A stretch of DNA of 64,000 nucleotides from JAFAHD01 sp963772515 (GTDB taxonomy: Bacteria; Vulcanimicrobiota; Vulcanimicrobiia; Eremiobacterales; Eremiobacteraceae), in assembly GCA_963772515.1 (NCBI GenBank), contig CAVYXC010000002.1, positions 248,001-312,000 on the forward strand, given 5' to 3'. Shown one piece after another: positions 1 to 9,071 of this stretch (the stretch's first letter is position 1; the number at the start of each line of letters is the position of its first letter). Below the pieces are notes generated by a model. The model was not told the DNA's origin. It did no database searches and saw only the letters and a list, made by a program, of their open reading frames with translations. The position numbers and the translations under genes are program-made.

Positions 1-496
1 GCCGTTCGAGGTTGTAGAACTCCCGTGTCTGCGGCAAGAACACATGCACGATGACCGGCCCGTAGTCGACGAGGATCCAGCCGCCGTCCGCATAGCCCTC
101 GGTGCGGATGGGCGAACCGAAACGGTCCTCGCACGCCTCGACGACGGCGTCGGCGACCGCGCGCGCCTGGATGAGCGATCGGCCCGTCGCGACCACGAAG
201 TAATCGGCGAAGTTGGCGAGCTTGCGGATGTCGAGCATGACGACGTCCTCGGCTTTCTTGCCCAGGGCGGCGTCGCGGCACAGGCGCGCGAGCACGAGCA
301 CATCGGTGTCGTCGAGCAGGCCGACGGTCGCGCTGGTGCTTGCGATGCCGTTGCGCTGCGGCGCAAACGCAGCGGCCGTCTTCGCCGGGCGCAAAACCGG
401 TTTGTGCACAGCTGCGATCGCCGTGCGCGGACGGCCCGCCTTGGTGCGGCCCGGCTTGTTGCGGCCGGGTTTGCCGCGCTTAACCCGTTTGGCCAT
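1..496 (-). CDS. rsfS: Ribosomal silencing factor RsfS (partial, C-terminus beyond window edge)
   Basis: Reading the minus strand from an ATG at 496 gives a protein open to the window edge, so its C-terminus is missing. An N-terminal extension of about 40 residues rich in Lys, Arg, Pro and Gly precedes a typical RsfS (Iojap/DUF143) domain: GKKAEDVVMLDIRKL, then ADYFVVATG, then DYGPVIVHVF and TREFYNLER. RsfS binds L14 of the large ribosomal subunit and blocks subunit joining when nutrients are low. It overlaps the end of yqeK by 17 bases; this yqeK-rsfS order is widespread in bacteria. The basic extension is unusual and may help RNA binding (inference). Confidence 0.93.
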   Translation of the reverse strand, partial: MAKRVKRGKPGRNKPGRTKAGRPRTAIAAVHKPVLRPAKTAAAFAPQRNGIASTSATVGLLDDTDVLVLARLCRDAALGKKAEDVVMLDIRKLANFADYFVVATGRSLIQARAVADAVVEACEDRFGSPIRTEGYADGGWILVDYGPVIVHVFLPQTREFYNLER

Positions 497-1040
497 GACG
501 TCGTACCAATTCGTTATAGACCTCCAGCGTTTGCGGCGCGATCGGAACTCCGCGCGCCAACAAGTACTCCATGGATGCTTTCACGCACGCGAGCATGCCC
601 TCGTCAAGCGAGCGCAGCGCAGCGGCTTCGAGCGCGGCGCGGCCGGCAAAGGTGCGCGACGGCTCGAACGTGTCTGCTAAGAAGACGACCTTCTGCAGCG
701 GCGACATCCCCGGCACGGCGACGGTGTGGGTCGCGATGGCCGCCAGCACGTCTACATCCGTCACCCCGAACTCCCGGCGAGCGATATCCGCGCCGGCTTT
801 GGCGTGCAACAGCACGGGTGCGGAAGCCTCGATCTCGTCGACCGCGATCCCGTGATCGCGCGCGTAGCCAAGCAGTTCTTGCGCCGTCCATTGACGCGCC
901 AGATCGTGCAGCAGACCGGCCGTGCGTGCCGCCTCGGTCGAGAGGCCGTATCGGCGCGCGAGCTTCTCGCCGGTGCGCGCGACGCCCAGCACATGCTTGA
1001 AGCGCCCGCGTGGTAAGCGCGCTCGGACGGTCGCACACAA
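480..1040 (-). CDS. yqeK: YqeK-type HD-domain hydrolase
   Basis: HD-domain phosphohydrolase of the YqeK family, which cleaves Ap4A symmetrically to two ADP. The metal site is visible as His16 in FKHVLGV and His45-Asp46 in LLHDLA, followed by HAKAGADIA and a later LADTFEP segment that are family landmarks. The start is uncertain. An upstream ATG at 1172 would overlap rimI by 70 bases and add non-conserved sequence, so I chose the TTG at 1040, which gives 186 residues, the normal family length. It lies 62 bases after rimI and overlaps rsfS. Confidence 0.88.
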   Translation of the reverse strand: MCATVRARLPRGRFKHVLGVARTGEKLARRYGLSTEAARTAGLLHDLARQWTAQELLGYARDHGIAVDEIEASAPVLLHAKAGADIARREFGVTDVDVLAAIATHTVAVPGMSPLQKVVFLADTFEPSRTFAGRAALEAAALRSLDEGMLACVKASMEYLLARGVPIAPQTLEVYNELVRRHGQTG

Positions 1041-1102
1041 ACGGATGAAACGGATGCCGGCTCCAGCGGTCAGCGTCGTGGCACGCGGTTCCAGGTGGGC
1101 CG

Positions 1103-1615
1103 TCAGCGCAAGCTCTCTTTCAGCGTGGCCAGCCGGTTCCGATAGATCGTGCCTTTGAGATTGCCCGCCCACATGACGAGCGCGTTCTCGTCGTTATCCG
1201 AATAATAACCGCGCCGCGTGTTCACGACGGTGAAACCATATTTCTTGTACAGTTTCTGCGCCGTCACGTTCGACTCGCGGACTTCGAGCGTGACCCACGA
1301 CGCGCCGCGATTGATCGCCTCGTCCAACAACCACACGAGCATGCGCTCTCCGTAGCCGCGTCCCTGGAACGCCGGATCGACGGCGACCGTGGTGATATGC
1401 GCGTCCTCGAGGATGACCCACAGCCCGCCGTAGGAGACGATCGCGTCCTCGGAGCGCCCGACGAAATAGTGCGCGAGCTTGTTCTCGGTCAGTTCGTTCT
1501 GAAACGCGTTCCGCGGCCACGTCGTGGAGAAGCACTGCGCTTCGACGCGCAGCACATCACCGACGTCCTCGACCCGCATCGGCGAGATGTCGAGGGCCCG
1601 AGATAGCGATTTCAT
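1103..1615 (-). CDS. rimI: Ribosomal protein S18 alanine N-acetyltransferase family protein RimI
   Basis: A 170-residue GNAT acetyltransferase. The acetyl-CoA binding loop is clear in DPAFQGRGYGERML, and the C-terminal half has the RimI pattern (LEVRESN, AQKLYKKYGF, RRGYYSDNDENALVM). RimI acetylates the N-terminus of ribosomal protein S18 and in some bacteria other targets. It sits 37 bases after tsaB, a very common tsaE-tsaB-rimI arrangement. The ATG at 1615 is preferred over longer forms because the residues upstream of it are not conserved; a second ATG 11 codons in is possible. Confidence 0.92.
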   Translation of the reverse strand: MKSLSRALDISPMRVEDVGDVLRVEAQCFSTTWPRNAFQNELTENKLAHYFVGRSEDAIVSYGGLWVILEDAHITTVAVDPAFQGRGYGERMLVWLLDEAINRGASWVTLEVRESNVTAQKLYKKYGFTVVNTRRGYYSDNDENALVMWAGNLKGTIYRNRLATLKESLR

Positions 1616-1652
1616 CGGAGTCAGGTTCGCGCCCGCGGACACCCCTCCATTC

Positions 1653-2333
1653 TTAAGGCCGTGCCCTGGTCGCCTCCCAATTGATGACGGCGTTGGGACG
1701 TTGGCCGTAGTCGATGGCGATGCGCCGCCAGTCCGCGAGGGCGCCGTCTCGCAGGCGCTCGGCGCCGAGGCGTGCGATCGACCGCGCCCGGTCGCCCGGA
1801 CGGCGCGACGCGAAGCTGCCGGCGGCGACGGCATTACGACGCGACGAAACCGCGTCGCACTCGCCGTGGAGCATGACTGGCCGCCCGCTCTCCCGCGCAA
1901 GCTCTTCGACGGCCTCGGCGATCGCATGCGCGTCGCCTCGCACGAACGTCGGGTCTGCCTGCTCGCCGGCGCGCAAGCGCGCGTAGTAGTAACCCTTCTT
2001 ACCAAGCACGATCGACGCGCGAGGGAAGAGCGCGCGGCTGCCGGCCTCGGCCACATCGTAGGCGGACACGCCCATGCATGGCAGATCGCGCGCTTGCGCG
2101 AGCCCCTTTGCGAACGCGACGCCGATGCGCAACCCGGTGAACGATCCCGGGCCGGCGCAGACCGCGATTGCGCCGACGTCGGCGAGCGCCGTTTGCGCCT
2201 CGCCCAACGCAGCGGTCACGCAATCGAGCAGCGACGAAAGGGCCTGGCCGGCCCCGGCGATCGCGGACGATTGCTCGCCGCCTACGATGGCTGCCTCAAC
2301 CGGACCGGACGTCGTCAAACCGAGAACGATCAT
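1653..2333 (-). CDS. tsaB: tRNA threonylcarbamoyladenosine biosynthesis protein TsaB
   Basis: A 226-residue ASKHA-fold protein of the TsaB (YeaZ) family. The N-terminus MIVLGLTTSG and the AVCAGPGSFTGLRIGVAFAK segment near residue 70 are the family signature. TsaB is the non-catalytic partner of TsaD and works with TsaE to transfer the threonylcarbamoyl group to A37 of ANN-decoding tRNAs. Its ATG overlaps the TGA of tsaE by four bases, which indicates translational coupling. TsaD itself is not in this window. Confidence 0.94.
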   Translation of the reverse strand: MIVLGLTTSGPVEAAIVGGEQSSAIAGAGQALSSLLDCVTAALGEAQTALADVGAIAVCAGPGSFTGLRIGVAFAKGLAQARDLPCMGVSAYDVAEAGSRALFPRASIVLGKKGYYYARLRAGEQADPTFVRGDAHAIAEAVEELARESGRPVMLHGECDAVSSRRNAVAAGSFASRRPGDRARSIARLGAERLRDGALADWRRIAIDYGQRPNAVINWEATRARP

Positions 2334-2788
2334 AGCGCGACGGCGTCCTCGTGCACGCCGAATCCTCGTATGCGCGCCACGCGAGCCTCGCCGTCGATCT
2401 CGAGCTCGATCTCGATGCGATCGTCGGGCCAGGGCGCGGGCGCGCGTTCGGGCCATTCCACGAGTGTGATACCGTCTGCGGGCATGTATTGCGAGAGCTC
2501 AAGATCGTCGACGTCGCGCGGATCCTCAAGCCGGTAGAGATCGAGATGCGAAACGGGCATGGTTCCGCCGGCATAGGAATGGACGATCACGAACGTCGGG
2601 CTCGCTGCGCGGCCGGCGCCAAGCGCCTGGACGACGCCCTCCACCAACGTGGTCTTGCCCGCGCCGAGCGGTCCCCGCAGCAAGACCAGTGTGCCGGGCG
2701 CGCTCGAGGCTGCGAGCCGAGCTCCGAGCGCTCTTGTCGCGGTCGCGTCGGATAGTGATAGTGTCAGATGTCCCAAACTGGGGCTCAT
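2330..2788 (-). CDS. tsaE: tRNA threonylcarbamoyladenosine biosynthesis ATPase TsaE
   Basis: A 152-residue P-loop ATPase of the TsaE (YjeE) family. The Walker A motif GPLGAGKTT is at residues 39-47, followed by SPTFVIVHSY and HLDLYRLED, both diagnostic of the family. It energises turnover of the TsaB-TsaD complex in t6A synthesis. The ATG at 2788 gives the usual family length; the longer reading to 2875 adds low-complexity sequence. It is the first gene of the minus-strand tsaE-tsaB-rimI-yqeK-rsfS run and diverges from gyrA across about 180 bases. Confidence 0.94.
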   Translation of the reverse strand: MSPSLGHLTLSLSDATATRALGARLAASSAPGTLVLLRGPLGAGKTTLVEGVVQALGAGRAASPTFVIVHSYAGGTMPVSHLDLYRLEDPRDVDDLELSQYMPADGITLVEWPERAPAPWPDDRIEIELEIDGEARVARIRGFGVHEDAVAL

Positions 2789-2968
2789 CTTCACCGACCA
2801 TCCAGCGCGCCCTGCGGGAGGCGCAGCGGCCCAAATCGAACCCTGTCGTGTTGATCCTTTGCGCGTTGAAAACACGCGCTACTACAGAAAAGGCGCACTC
2901 TATCCTTGTGTCCAGCTGACGACGACGCCCGCTCTAAAGACGGCGGCGGTAGGAAACCGCGCGCCGAC

Positions 2969-5437
2969 ATGAGCTTCGAAGAATACCGTCACACCACGCC
3001 GTCCGACCGCGTCTTGACGGTCAATATCGAAGACGAGATGCGCAGCTCGTACCTCGATTACGCTATGAGCGTGATCGTGGCGCGCGCGTTGCCCGACGTG
3101 CGCGACGGCCTCAAACCGGTGCACCGGCGCATCCTGTATGCCATGTCCCAGCTCGGGCTGAACCCCGACAAACCGCACCGCAAGTCCGCCGGCACGGTGG
3201 GCGAGGTCCTCAAGAATTTCCATCCGCACGGCGACGTGTCGGTGTACGACGCGCTGGTGCGCATGGCGCAGGATTTCAGCTTGCGCTATCCGCTGATCAA
3301 CGGCCACGGCAATTTCGGCTCGATCGACGGCGATCCGCCGGCCGCCATGCGCTACACCGAGTCACGCCTCGCCCCGCTGGCGCTCGAGATGCTCGCCGAC
3401 ATCGACCGCGAGACTGTCGACTTCGTCCCCAACTACGACTCGTCGTCGCGCGAACCGTCGCTGCTTCCCGCGCGCCTGCCCAACCTGCTCGTGAACGGCT
3501 CGTCGGGCATCGCGGTCGGCATGGCCACCAACATCCCGCCGCACAACTTGGGCGAGATCTGCGATGCGGCGATCGCGCTCATCGAAGACCGCGAGCTCGA
3601 TGACGACGCGCTGCTCAAGATCGTCACCGGACCCGACTTCCCGACCGGCGCGCTCATCCTCGGGCGTGAAGGCATCCGCCAGAGCTATCTGACGGGGCGC
3701 GGCTCGATCATGCTGCGCGCCAAACACGAATTCGAAGAGCTGCGCGGCGGCCGTCAAGCGATCATCGTCAACGAGATCCCGTATCAGGTGAACAAGTCGC
3801 GCCTGCTCGAGTCGATCGCCGAGATGGTGGCGCTCAAGAAGACGGCCGGCATCGCAGATCTGCGCGACGAGAGCGACCGCAAGGGCATGCGCATCGTCAT
3901 CGAGCTCAAGCGTGACGCCTCCGCGCAGCTCGTGCTCAACCAGCTCTACAAGCACACGCCGCTGCAGACCACGTTCGGCGTGAACAACGTGGCGCTCGTC
4001 GACGGCCAGCCGCGCACGCTAAGCCTGCGCGAGATGGTCGTCGAATACGTCGAGCACCGCAAAATCGTCATCACGCGCCGCGCCCAGTACGATCTGCGCA
4101 AGGCCAAAGAGCGCGCACATATCTTAGAAGGCTACCGCATCGCGCTCGAGCATCTCGACGCGGTGATCAAGCTCATCCGCGCGTCGCAGACCACCGATGA
4201 AGCGCGCGCCGGCTTGATGAAGAAGTTCGAGCTGACCGAGATCCAGGCCAACGCGATCCTCGATCTGCGCCTGCAGCGCCTGGTCGCACTCGAACGCCAG
4301 AAGATCGAAGAAGAATATGTCCAGCTGCTCAAGACGATCTCAGGTCTTGAGGACCTGCTGCGCAGCCAGCGCCGCATTTACGGCGTGGTCAAAGAAGAGA
4401 TCAATACGCTCAAGAAGCGTTTCGCGGATAAGCGGCGCACGCAGGTGGTCGAGGCCGAAGGCGAATTCGCGATCGAGGATCTCATCCCCGATCAGCCAGT
4501 CGTCATCACCGCCACCGCCGGCGGCTACATCAAGCGCCAGAACGTCGACGTGTTCCGCGCGCAAAACCGCGGCGGTCGCGGCATCTCCGGCCTCGCGTTG
4601 AAGAAGGAAGACGTCGTCCGATTCTTGTTCTCGGCGACGACGCACCAGCACGTGCTCTTCTTCTCCAACCGCGGCCGCGTGTACCGATTGCGCGCGCACG
4701 AGATCCCCGATGCCTCTCGCCAAGCGCGCGGCACGGCGCTCGTCAACCTGCTCACGCTGCCGCCGGGCGAGACGATCACCGCCGTCATGCCGGTGCGCCA
4801 GCTCAAGACCGAAGAATTCCTGGTGATGGTCACCAAGAAGGGCTTCATCAAGAAGACGCACTTGTCCGAATTCGGCAACGTGCGGCGCAGCGGCCTCATC
4901 GCGATCAATCTCATGCCGGCCGACGAGCTGCTCGCGGTCGCGCTGACCAATGGCAAGGCGGAGATGCTGCTGGCGACGACCGCCGGATTTGCGATCCGCT
5001 TCGATGAGGCCAAGGTCCGCCCGATGGGCCGCGCCAGCCGCGGCGTTCGTGCGGTGCGTCTCGGCGCGCGCGACATGGTGCGCGCGATGGACGTCGTCTC
5101 CAAGGATCGGCGCGAGGTGCTGGTCATCACGACCAAGGGCTACGGCAAACGGACCAAGATCGATCTATATCGCAAGACCAATCGCGGCGGCAAGGGCATC
5201 AAAGCGTTTTCGAAGACCGCCAAGAACGGCGACATCGTCGAGCAGCTGCTCGTCAAGCCGGATGATGAGATCATGCTGATCTCATCAAAGGGCGTGGTCA
5301 TCCGGACCAAGGTGTTCCAGATCCGCGAGACCGGCCGCGCCGCGCAGGGCGTGCGCGTCATGAAGCTGGATGAGGGAGACGTCGTAACCGGCGCTGCCAA
5401 TATAGGCCAGCGCACGGAGGAGATGGAACGTCTCTAA
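2969..5437 (+). CDS. gyrA: DNA gyrase subunit A
   Basis: An 822-residue type IIA topoisomerase A subunit. The winged-helix region with HPHGDV (85-90), the catalytic Tyr129 in AMRYTE, the tower and coiled-coil region, and a C-terminal beta-pinwheel are all present. A GyrA box, QNRGGRG, and a second NRGGKG repeat mark it as GyrA rather than ParC. Together with GyrB it introduces negative supercoils. The ATG at 2969 is preferred over a TTG at 2906, since the extra 21 residues are not conserved. The quinolone-contact position that is Ala90 in Mycobacterium tuberculosis numbering is Val here (see findings). Confidence 0.97.
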   Translation: MSFEEYRHTTPSDRVLTVNIEDEMRSSYLDYAMSVIVARALPDVRDGLKPVHRRILYAMSQLGLNPDKPHRKSAGTVGEVLKNFHPHGDVSVYDALVRMAQDFSLRYPLINGHGNFGSIDGDPPAAMRYTESRLAPLALEMLADIDRETVDFVPNYDSSSREPSLLPARLPNLLVNGSSGIAVGMATNIPPHNLGEICDAAIALIEDRELDDDALLKIVTGPDFPTGALILGREGIRQSYLTGRGSIMLRAKHEFEELRGGRQAIIVNEIPYQVNKSRLLESIAEMVALKKTAGIADLRDESDRKGMRIVIELKRDASAQLVLNQLYKHTPLQTTFGVNNVALVDGQPRTLSLREMVVEYVEHRKIVITRRAQYDLRKAKERAHILEGYRIALEHLDAVIKLIRASQTTDEARAGLMKKFELTEIQANAILDLRLQRLVALERQKIEEEYVQLLKTISGLEDLLRSQRRIYGVVKEEINTLKKRFADKRRTQVVEAEGEFAIEDLIPDQPVVITATAGGYIKRQNVDVFRAQNRGGRGISGLALKKEDVVRFLFSATTHQHVLFFSNRGRVYRLRAHEIPDASRQARGTALVNLLTLPPGETITAVMPVRQLKTEEFLVMVTKKGFIKKTHLSEFGNVRRSGLIAINLMPADELLAVALTNGKAEMLLATTAGFAIRFDEAKVRPMGRASRGVRAVRLGARDMVRAMDVVSKDRREVLVITTKGYGKRTKIDLYRKTNRGGKGIKAFSKTAKNGDIVEQLLVKPDDEIMLISSKGVVIRTKVFQIRETGRAAQGVRVMKLDEGDVVTGAANIGQRTEEMERL

Positions 5438-5451
5438 CGTTAATGTAGTAG

Positions 5452-5469
5452 CGCGTTTTTCGAAACGCG
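5452..5469. terminator. UUCG-loop hairpin between gyrA and trxA
   Basis: A perfect seven-base stem (CGCGTTT / AAACGCG) closed by a TTCG tetraloop lies 14 bases after the gyrA stop and just before the trxA ribosome binding site. UUCG loops are exceptionally stable. There is no U-tract behind it, so it may act as a processing or mRNA-protecting hairpin rather than a classical terminator. The stem is seen directly; its role is inferred. Confidence 0.4.
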
Positions 5470-5489
5470 TTCAGTAAGGAGAAACACAG

Positions 5490-5822
5490 TTGAGTTCCGC
5501 ACAAGCCGTCAACCAGGCCAACTTCGATGCCGAGGTCCTCAAGTCGTCCGAACCGGTGCTCGTGGATTTCTGGGCTGACTGGTGCGGCCCGTGCAAGATG
5601 ATCGCGCCGATCGTCGACAAGGTCGCCGATCAATACAAAGGCCGCCTCAAAGTCGTCAAGCTCGATACCGACGACAATCCGAACCTCGCCGCGCAGTACG
5701 ACGTGTCCGGCATCCCATGTCTCATCCTGTTCAAAGGCGGAGCGCCGGTCGACCGCATCGTCGGCTACGTGCCGGAGAAACATCTCTCCGCGATGGTCGA
5801 AAAACACCTAGCCGCGGCATAA
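5490..5822 (+). CDS. trxA: Thioredoxin
   Basis: A 110-residue thioredoxin with the canonical WCGPC redox motif at residues 31-35, the FWADWCGPCKM context and the cis-proline loop SGIPCLILF. A Cys directly follows the cis-Pro, which is an uncommon but known variant. The start is TTG, supported by a strong AAGGAG about ten bases upstream. It is cytoplasmic, with no signal peptide, and reduces disulfides in client enzymes such as MsrA; two msrA genes follow within 6.5 kb. It lies 13 bases before selA and is probably co-transcribed with it. Confidence 0.96.
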   Translation: MSSAQAVNQANFDAEVLKSSEPVLVDFWADWCGPCKMIAPIVDKVADQYKGRLKVVKLDTDDNPNLAAQYDVSGIPCLILFKGGAPVDRIVGYVPEKHLSAMVEKHLAAA

Positions 5823-5835
5823 CCGCGCGCGGACG

Positions 5836-7191
5836 ATGCGAGAGATCCCAGCCGTCCATCGTCTCACCACCGACCCTGCGATCGCGACGTACGCGCCGCT
5901 TCTCGGACGCGGCGCCGTGCGCGAACACGTCCAAGCCGTGCTCGACCAAGCGCGTGAAGGCGCCGATGTCCCCACATTCGATGCGTTGCGAGCCGGCGTG
6001 CTCGCGCGGCTCGCCGCTGCGCAAGCCGAAGGTCTCATCGGCGTCATCAACGGCACGGGCGTGCTGCTGCACACCAATTTCGGACGGGCGCCGCTTTCGG
6101 CCGGCGCGCTCGAGGCGGTGCGCGATCTAGGCGCCGGCTACACCAACCTCGAGTATGACGTCGCCACGGGCGAACGCGGCAGCCGTCACGATCGCGTGTC
6201 GTCGTTGCTGCGCGAGGTCTCCGGCGCGCAGGCCACGCTTGTGGTCAACAACTGCGCCGCTGCCGTCTTGCTGGTGCTCGACACGTTCGCGCGCGGCCGC
6301 GATGTGGTCGTCAGCCGGGGCGAGCTCATCGAGATCGGCGGCGGGTTCCGCCTTCCCGACGTGCTCGCCAAGAGCGGCGCCAACCTGGTCGAGGTCGGCA
6401 CGACCAATAAGACCTATGCTCGCGACTACCGCGATGCGTGGACGCCGAACACCGCGCTGTTCATGCGCTCGCATCCGAGCAACTATCGCGTCACCGGCTT
6501 CACCGCCAGCGTGCCGTCGCCGGCGCTTGCCGCGCTGGCGCGCGAGCTCGAGGTCATCTCGTTTGAGGATCTGGGCTCAGGTGCGCTGGTCGACCTGGCG
6601 CAGTTCGGCTTGCCCTCGGAGCCCACGCTCGCGCAAGCGATAGTCGCCGGCCTCGACCTGGTCAGCGTCTCGGGCGACAAACTGCTCGGCGGTCCGCAAT
6701 GCGGCATCATCGCGGGCCGCGACGACCTCATCGCGGCGCTGCGCCGCAACCCGCTGCTGCGTGCGCTGCGCGTCGACAAGATGACGTTAGCGGCTTTGGG
6801 CGCCACGCTCGCGGCGTACGTCGACGGGCGTCTCCACGACATCCCGTTGTTCGCGATGCTTGCGCTGACCCAAGACGCGCTGCTCGAACGCGCTGAGCGT
6901 CTGCGCGCCGCGGTCGTAGCGCGCGCACCGGCGGCGCGGATCGAATGCGTTCCCACGTCGGCGACTACCGGCGGCGGCACGCTTCCCGACGTCGAGATCC
7001 CATCGGCCGGCGTCAGCGTGCGCAGTGTTGACGGTCCTGACTCCTACGCCGCTCGCTTGCGTGTCGCGCGTCCACCGGTCGTCGGCCGCGTCGAGAACGA
7101 TCGCTTCGTCATCGATCTGCGCACGGTTCGCGAGTCCGAACTCGAGGTGCTCGCCGGCGCGCTGGCGAGCGCCTTCGCATGCATATCGTAG
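5836..7191 (+). CDS. selA: L-seryl-tRNA(Sec) selenium transferase
   Basis: A 451-residue PLP enzyme that converts Ser-tRNA(Sec) to Sec-tRNA(Sec) using selenophosphate. The family landmarks GVINGTGVLLHTNFGRAPL, the NLEYD..GERGSRH region, VVNNCAAAVLL and the PLP lysine (about Lys282) in SGDKLLGGPQCG are all present, and the length is normal. Its 3' end overlaps selB by 13 bases. With selB and the tRNA-Sec gene 3.5 kb downstream, it forms a near-complete bacterial selenocysteine incorporation set. selD, which supplies selenophosphate, is not in the window. Confidence 0.97.
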   Translation: MREIPAVHRLTTDPAIATYAPLLGRGAVREHVQAVLDQAREGADVPTFDALRAGVLARLAAAQAEGLIGVINGTGVLLHTNFGRAPLSAGALEAVRDLGAGYTNLEYDVATGERGSRHDRVSSLLREVSGAQATLVVNNCAAAVLLVLDTFARGRDVVVSRGELIEIGGGFRLPDVLAKSGANLVEVGTTNKTYARDYRDAWTPNTALFMRSHPSNYRVTGFTASVPSPALAALARELEVISFEDLGSGALVDLAQFGLPSEPTLAQAIVAGLDLVSVSGDKLLGGPQCGIIAGRDDLIAALRRNPLLRALRVDKMTLAALGATLAAYVDGRLHDIPLFAMLALTQDALLERAERLRAAVVARAPAARIECVPTSATTGGGTLPDVEIPSAGVSVRSVDGPDSYAARLRVARPPVVGRVENDRFVIDLRTVRESELEVLAGALASAFACIS

Positions 7192-9071
7192 GCACCGCCG
7201 GACACGTCGATCACGGCAAGAGCTCGCTCGTCATCGCGCTGACCGGTCACGATCCGGACCGGCTCATCGAAGAGCGCGAGCGCGGCATGACGCTCGACCT
7301 CGGTTTCGCCCCGTTGCAGCTGTCCGATGGCCTGGAAGCCGGCATCATCGACGTGCCCGGCCACGAGCGATTCTTGCACAACATGCTGGCCGGCGCCGCT
7401 GGCATGGAACTCCTGCTGCTGGTCATCGACGCCACGGAAGGTCCGCGGCCGCAGACCTTCGATCATCTGCGCATCCTCGATTTCCTCAATGTCGGGCGCG
7501 CGATCATCGTCTTAACCAAGCGCGATCTGGTCGACGCGGAAAGTCTCGCCATCGCCGAGGCGCTGTCGCGTGAAGCCGTCGCGGGCACGGTCGCGCAGGA
7601 CGCGCCAGTCGTGGCGGTCTCCAGTCTGACCGGCGAAGGCATCGCCCAGCTCAAGACGCTGATCGGCGAAGCGCTCGCCGCGCTGCCCCTGCGACCGCAG
7701 GACGCGCCGGCGTATCTCCCGGTCGACCGCGTCTTCGCGCTGCCCGGCCATGGCACCATCGTCACCGGCACGCTGATGCAGGGCACCATCAAGACCGGCG
7801 ACACGCTGATGCTGCAGCCAAGCGGACTTGAAGTGCGCGCTCGCAGCATCCAGACGTTCGGACGCAAAGTCGAGTCGGCGAGCGGCGGCGCGCGCGTCGC
7901 GGTAAACCTGCCGGGCATAGACGTCCACGCGATACGGCGCGGTGAAGCGCTCGTCGCGGCGCGCGAATTCGTGCCGGTATCGGAACTGAACGTCCAATTC
8001 ACGCCGCTGCCGCAGGCCCTACGTCTGCTCAAACGGCGCACCCCTGTGCGCGCGCACATCGGCTCCGATGAGATCCCGGGCGTCCTCATCTTCGCGGGGC
8101 CGCCGCCCGCCGATAGCACGCCGCTGCCGGCGCGCCTGGTGCTGACGCGCCAAACGGTGGTCTATCCCGGCAGCCGTCTCATCGTGCGCCGGATGAGTCC
8201 AAAGGATCTCTTAGGCGGCGCCGTGGCAGGATCGCCGGCCGCTCGCGCGCAGAGCGCGCAGCGATCACTTCAAGAGGGCGACGCCGTTCCGAGCCGCGCG
8301 CTCGATGCCATCGAAGCTGCCGGCCTCGCGCCCCTCGCCGGCGCGCAGATCGCGGCGACGCTCAACGTGGTGCTCGCCAAAGCTCAAAGCGACATCGACG
8401 CGCTGGTCGCGTCGGGGAGCGTCGTCGCACTGGCCAAACCGCTCGCGTATGTCAGCCGCGCTGCGAGCGATCGCGCCTTCGACCGCATCGCGCGTTGGCT
8501 GGGGCAGCGCCGCCACCGAGCGTCGTGGGTGTTGGGCGCCGCTACGGCAGACATCGCGCGCGAGCTCGAGCTAGCCGAGCCGCTCGCCGCGCGCCTGCTG
8601 GCCGCGTGGCATGACGACGGCCGGCTTGCGTTGACCGGGCGCTTCTGGCATCTGCCCGATGCAGCCGTCGAGCTGACCAGCGCGCAACGCGATTTCTTCG
8701 TCCACGAGCTGCGTGAAGATCCGGCCAATCCGCTTTTCCCCGTCTCCTTCGATGCGCTGATGGAACGAGCGCGCGCGGCGCGGATCGAAGGGCTGACCGA
8801 CGCCATCGAGACCTTGCTCGCCACCGGCGCGCTCGTGCGCATCGGCGACGACGTCTACCGGCGCGCGCAGATCCAGCGCGCTCGCGCATTGCTGGCACAC
8901 CTGCTGAAAGACGGCGCCGGCGCGACCATGGCGCAAGTGCGCGATGCGTTCGGCACGTCGCGCCGCTACGCGCTGCCGCTGATGGAGCACTTCGACGGCG
9001 TCGGCCTCACCATCCGCGACGGCGACATCCGCCGCCTGCGCAAGGTCACCCCGGTGAAGGCTGGCGGCTGA
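7179..9071 (+). CDS. selB: Selenocysteine-specific translation elongation factor SelB
   Basis: A 630-residue translational GTPase. The N-terminus has the G1 loop GHVDHGKSSL (8-17), switch II DVPGHERF near residue 60 and the NKxD-type motif in VLTKRDLVD. Domains II and III follow, and the C-terminal third consists of winged-helix repeats of the SelB type, which bind the SECIS hairpin. SelB carries Sec-tRNA to the ribosome at UGA codons that are followed by a SECIS element. It overlaps selA, so production is probably coupled, and its last 26 bases overlap the convergent monooxygenase gene. Confidence 0.97.
   Translation: MHIVGTAGHVDHGKSSLVIALTGHDPDRLIEERERGMTLDLGFAPLQLSDGLEAGIIDVPGHERFLHNMLAGAAGMELLLLVIDATEGPRPQTFDHLRILDFLNVGRAIIVLTKRDLVDAESLAIAEALSREAVAGTVAQDAPVVAVSSLTGEGIAQLKTLIGEALAALPLRPQDAPAYLPVDRVFALPGHGTIVTGTLMQGTIKTGDTLMLQPSGLEVRARSIQTFGRKVESASGGARVAVNLPGIDVHAIRRGEALVAAREFVPVSELNVQFTPLPQALRLLKRRTPVRAHIGSDEIPGVLIFAGPPPADSTPLPARLVLTRQTVVYPGSRLIVRRMSPKDLLGGAVAGSPAARAQSAQRSLQEGDAVPSRALDAIEAAGLAPLAGAQIAATLNVVLAKAQSDIDALVASGSVVALAKPLAYVSRAASDRAFDRIARWLGQRRHRASWVLGAATADIARELELAEPLAARLLAAWHDDGRLALTGRFWHLPDAAVELTSAQRDFFVHELREDPANPLFPVSFDALMERARAARIEGLTDAIETLLATGALVRIGDDVYRRAQIQRARALLAHLLKDGAGATMAQVRDAFGTSRRYALPLMEHFDGVGLTIRDGDIRRLRKVTPVKAGG

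Noticed and set aside
44..1000. A long plus-strand open frame opposite rsfS and yqeK.
   Set aside because: Arg/Ala-rich composition typical of antisense shadow frames in GC-rich DNA; the minus strand encodes two recognisable proteins.
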